Source: Thiomicrorhabdus sp. 6S3-12 (GTDB lineage: Bacteria; Pseudomonadota; Gammaproteobacteria; Thiomicrospirales; Thiomicrospiraceae). Taken from it: a stretch of DNA of 64,000 nt. Positions 62,793 through 64,000 of the stretch are shown piece after piece. Numbering within the stretch: the first letter of the stretch is position 1; each line of letters starts with the position of its first letter. Below the pieces are notes generated by a model. It saw only the letters and a list, made by a program, of their open reading frames with translations. It made no database searches and was not told the DNA's origin. A program made the translations under genes and the position numbers. The stretch spans positions 1 through 64,000 of the forward strand of contig NZ_JAGETW010000009.1 of NCBI RefSeq assembly GCF_017571475.1, given 5' to 3'.

Positions 62793-63371
62793 ATGGCATG
62801 GCCGCAGATGCAAAAGGCGAACACCAGAAAGCAGATTCTTGAATGTGCCGCCCAGCTTTTCAGTGAAAAAGGTTTTGACCGGGTCTCCATTGACGATGTG
62901 ATGCGTAATGCGGGTCTTACCAGAGGCGGGTTTTATGCTCATTTTCATTCTAAAGAAGCTCTGTACGCAGAAGCGATTAAGATGGCTGCACAGCGAAGTG
63001 TGGCGGCAAAATTACCCGAAGCGTCGCTGACGGATACAGAAAAATTGCACTTTCTGCTGAGTAAATACCTCAATGTTATGCATCTGTCTGCCGATGAACC
63101 GTCTTGCCCGTTGGCCTTTATGGCGACGGATGTTGCGCATCAGAATGATGAAGTGCGCGATGTTTACACCAGGATTTACAAGCGGCTGGTTGTTTTTATC
63201 GCAAAACTGATGGGAGAGTCTGCAGACAGTGATCGGGTCTTAGCCTTGACGGCTATGATGATCGGCGGTGTGGCGGTGGCAAATTCACTGCAGGACGAGA
63301 AAATGGTAACGAAGCTGTTAGCGGCGTGCCGCAAGTTCGGGGATGAGTTGATTCAGGATGAAAAAGGTTAG
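62793..63371 (+). CDS. TetR/AcrR-family transcriptional regulator
   Basis: 192 residues from the ATG at 62793 (GGGGGA at 62781 gives correct spacing; an ATG at 62787 would be too close). The N-terminal helix-turn-helix is typical (TRKQILECAAQLFSEKGFDRVSIDDV, TRGGFYAHFHSKEALYAEAI). The GGFY-HF-K segment is shared with the NemR/AcrR subgroup. A Cys (SCPLAFMATDVA) in the ligand domain may be a sensor residue. It probably represses itself and the divergent MAPEG gene. Confidence 0.92.
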   Translation: MAWPQMQKANTRKQILECAAQLFSEKGFDRVSIDDVMRNAGLTRGGFYAHFHSKEALYAEAIKMAAQRSVAAKLPEASLTDTEKLHFLLSKYLNVMHLSADEPSCPLAFMATDVAHQNDEVRDVYTRIYKRLVVFIAKLMGESADSDRVLALTAMMIGGVAVANSLQDEKMVTKLLAACRKFGDELIQDEKG

Positions 63372-63422
63372 CATCGTCGATGCATAGTCGGCCTTAGGAG
63401 GCCAAGTCAGATTCGACAGCAG

Positions 63423-64000
63423 TTAATGGCTTGGTTTACGGTTGTATTGCCGTATATAACCGACGATTTCCGAGTAGGGCTGCGGCTTTGAGAACAGATA
63501 GCCCTGGTAGAGATGACAGCCCATCTTTTCCAGAATGTGTTTGTGTTCTTCGCTTTCTACGCCTTCGGCAACAATGTCCAGACCCAGTTCGTTGGCGAGT
63601 GCGATGGTATTTTTCGTCAGTACCGCAGCGCTTTTGTCTTCGAGAATTTCAAACACAAAGGATTTATCGATTTTAACCTGGGAGAAAGGCAGGTTTTTCA
63701 AACTCAGCAGCGACGAGAAGCCGGTACCGAAATCATCCAGTGCAAACTGAATTCCTTTGTTAATAAACATTTTCATCAGTTTTTCTGCGGTCATGGCATT
63801 TGAGATAACCATGCTTTCGGTTAATTCGAATTTAAGCAATCCTTGCGGAATATGATAATTCTGCAGCAGGCCGGAGACTCGATTGTAGAATTCGTCCTGA
63901 TAGAGCTGTTTGGCGCTGACGTTGACCGAAATCGGAATGCCGCTCAACACTGTCGACGCCTGCCATTTTTCAATGGTATGGCAGGCTTCCTCTATGACCC
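63423..64000 (-). CDS. EAL-domain protein, C-terminal part (start outside window)
   Basis: The frame is open to the right edge of the window; 192 residues are visible. The EAL-domain fold elements present are the NVSAKQLYQ block, FELTES, the FALDDFGTGFSS loop (DDFGTG, metal-binding Asp), VKIDKSFV, IVAEGVES and YQGYLFSKP. The EAL signature itself lies upstream of the window edge. The conserved residues suggest an active cyclic di-GMP phosphodiesterase; upstream domains are unknown. Confidence 0.92.
   Translation of the reverse strand, partial: VIEEACHTIEKWQASTVLSGIPISVNVSAKQLYQDEFYNRVSGLLQNYHIPQGLLKFELTESMVISNAMTAEKLMKMFINKGIQFALDDFGTGFSSLLSLKNLPFSQVKIDKSFVFEILEDKSAAVLTKNTIALANELGLDIVAEGVESEEHKHILEKMGCHLYQGYLFSKPQPYSEIVGYIRQYNRKPSH

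Overview
The window reads as chromosome from a gammaproteobacterium, most likely a chemolithoautotrophic sulfur oxidiser of the Thiomicrorhabdus/Hydrogenovibrio/Thiomicrospira group. This is inference. It rests on a sulfide:quinone-oxidoreductase-like flavoprotein, conserved gammaproteobacterial neighbourhoods (mfd-csiV; uvrC-pgsA-tRNA-Gly-Cys-Leu; thiC-thiO-thiS-thiG behind a TPP riboswitch), and a moderate base composition in which most genes use mixed codons. Gene density is high, most genes have a Shine-Dalgarno sequence, and factor-independent terminators close many units.

Region by region. 1-3.3 kb: the end of a large repetitive protein, an RluA-type pseudouridine synthase, a YcgN-type cysteine-cluster protein and a membrane protein with one haem-c site. 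3.4-8.7 kb: slyD, hemJ, an iron-regulated (two Fur-like boxes) divergent pair of a TonB receptor and a small Cys-rich protein, and rimO. 8.8-12.0 kb: a Tus-like replication-terminator protein, a family-6 uracil/hypoxanthine DNA glycosylase, and the tRNA hydroxylation pair trhP plus a YfhL-type ferredoxin. 12.2-15.8 kb: small proteins, an exported protein that appears to start at ATT, a frameshifted modD next to a molbindin gene, and a Spy-like periplasmic protein. 15.9-24 kb: a poly-HAMP chemoreceptor, then a UbiA prenyltransferase, cysM, a CYTH protein, a TolC-type protein and a peptide-binding lipoprotein. 24-31 kb: the three-gene AmmeMemoRadiSam set, then a signal-less YkuD enzyme, two Opp-type permeases and nagZ, which together suggest muropeptide import and recycling. 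31-37 kb: mscS-type channel, START protein, murB, a Na+ symporter, DUF3087 and Sel1 proteins. 37-41.6 kb: the thiamine operon. 

The most unusual stretch is 41.53-43.33 kb. Three AT-rich mobile gene cassettes, each followed by an attC-like site, sit directly behind thiG without an integrase (a CALIN-type array). The whole block is bracketed by an 18/19-base direct repeat of the 3' end of thiG. Two cassettes encode a trypco2-type protein and a protein with an R-x4-H HEPN-like motif, families associated with conflict or defence systems.

43.4-64 kb is again core: a binding protein plus diguanylate cyclase pair, csiV, mfd, an RND-like membrane protein, the sulfide oxidoreductase, a TRIC-type channel, lolC/E and lolD, an ABC-F ATPase, sppA, uvrC, pgsA, three tRNA genes behind a near-consensus promoter, a MAPEG/TetR divergent pair around a 20-base palindrome, and the end of an EAL-domain gene that runs off the window.
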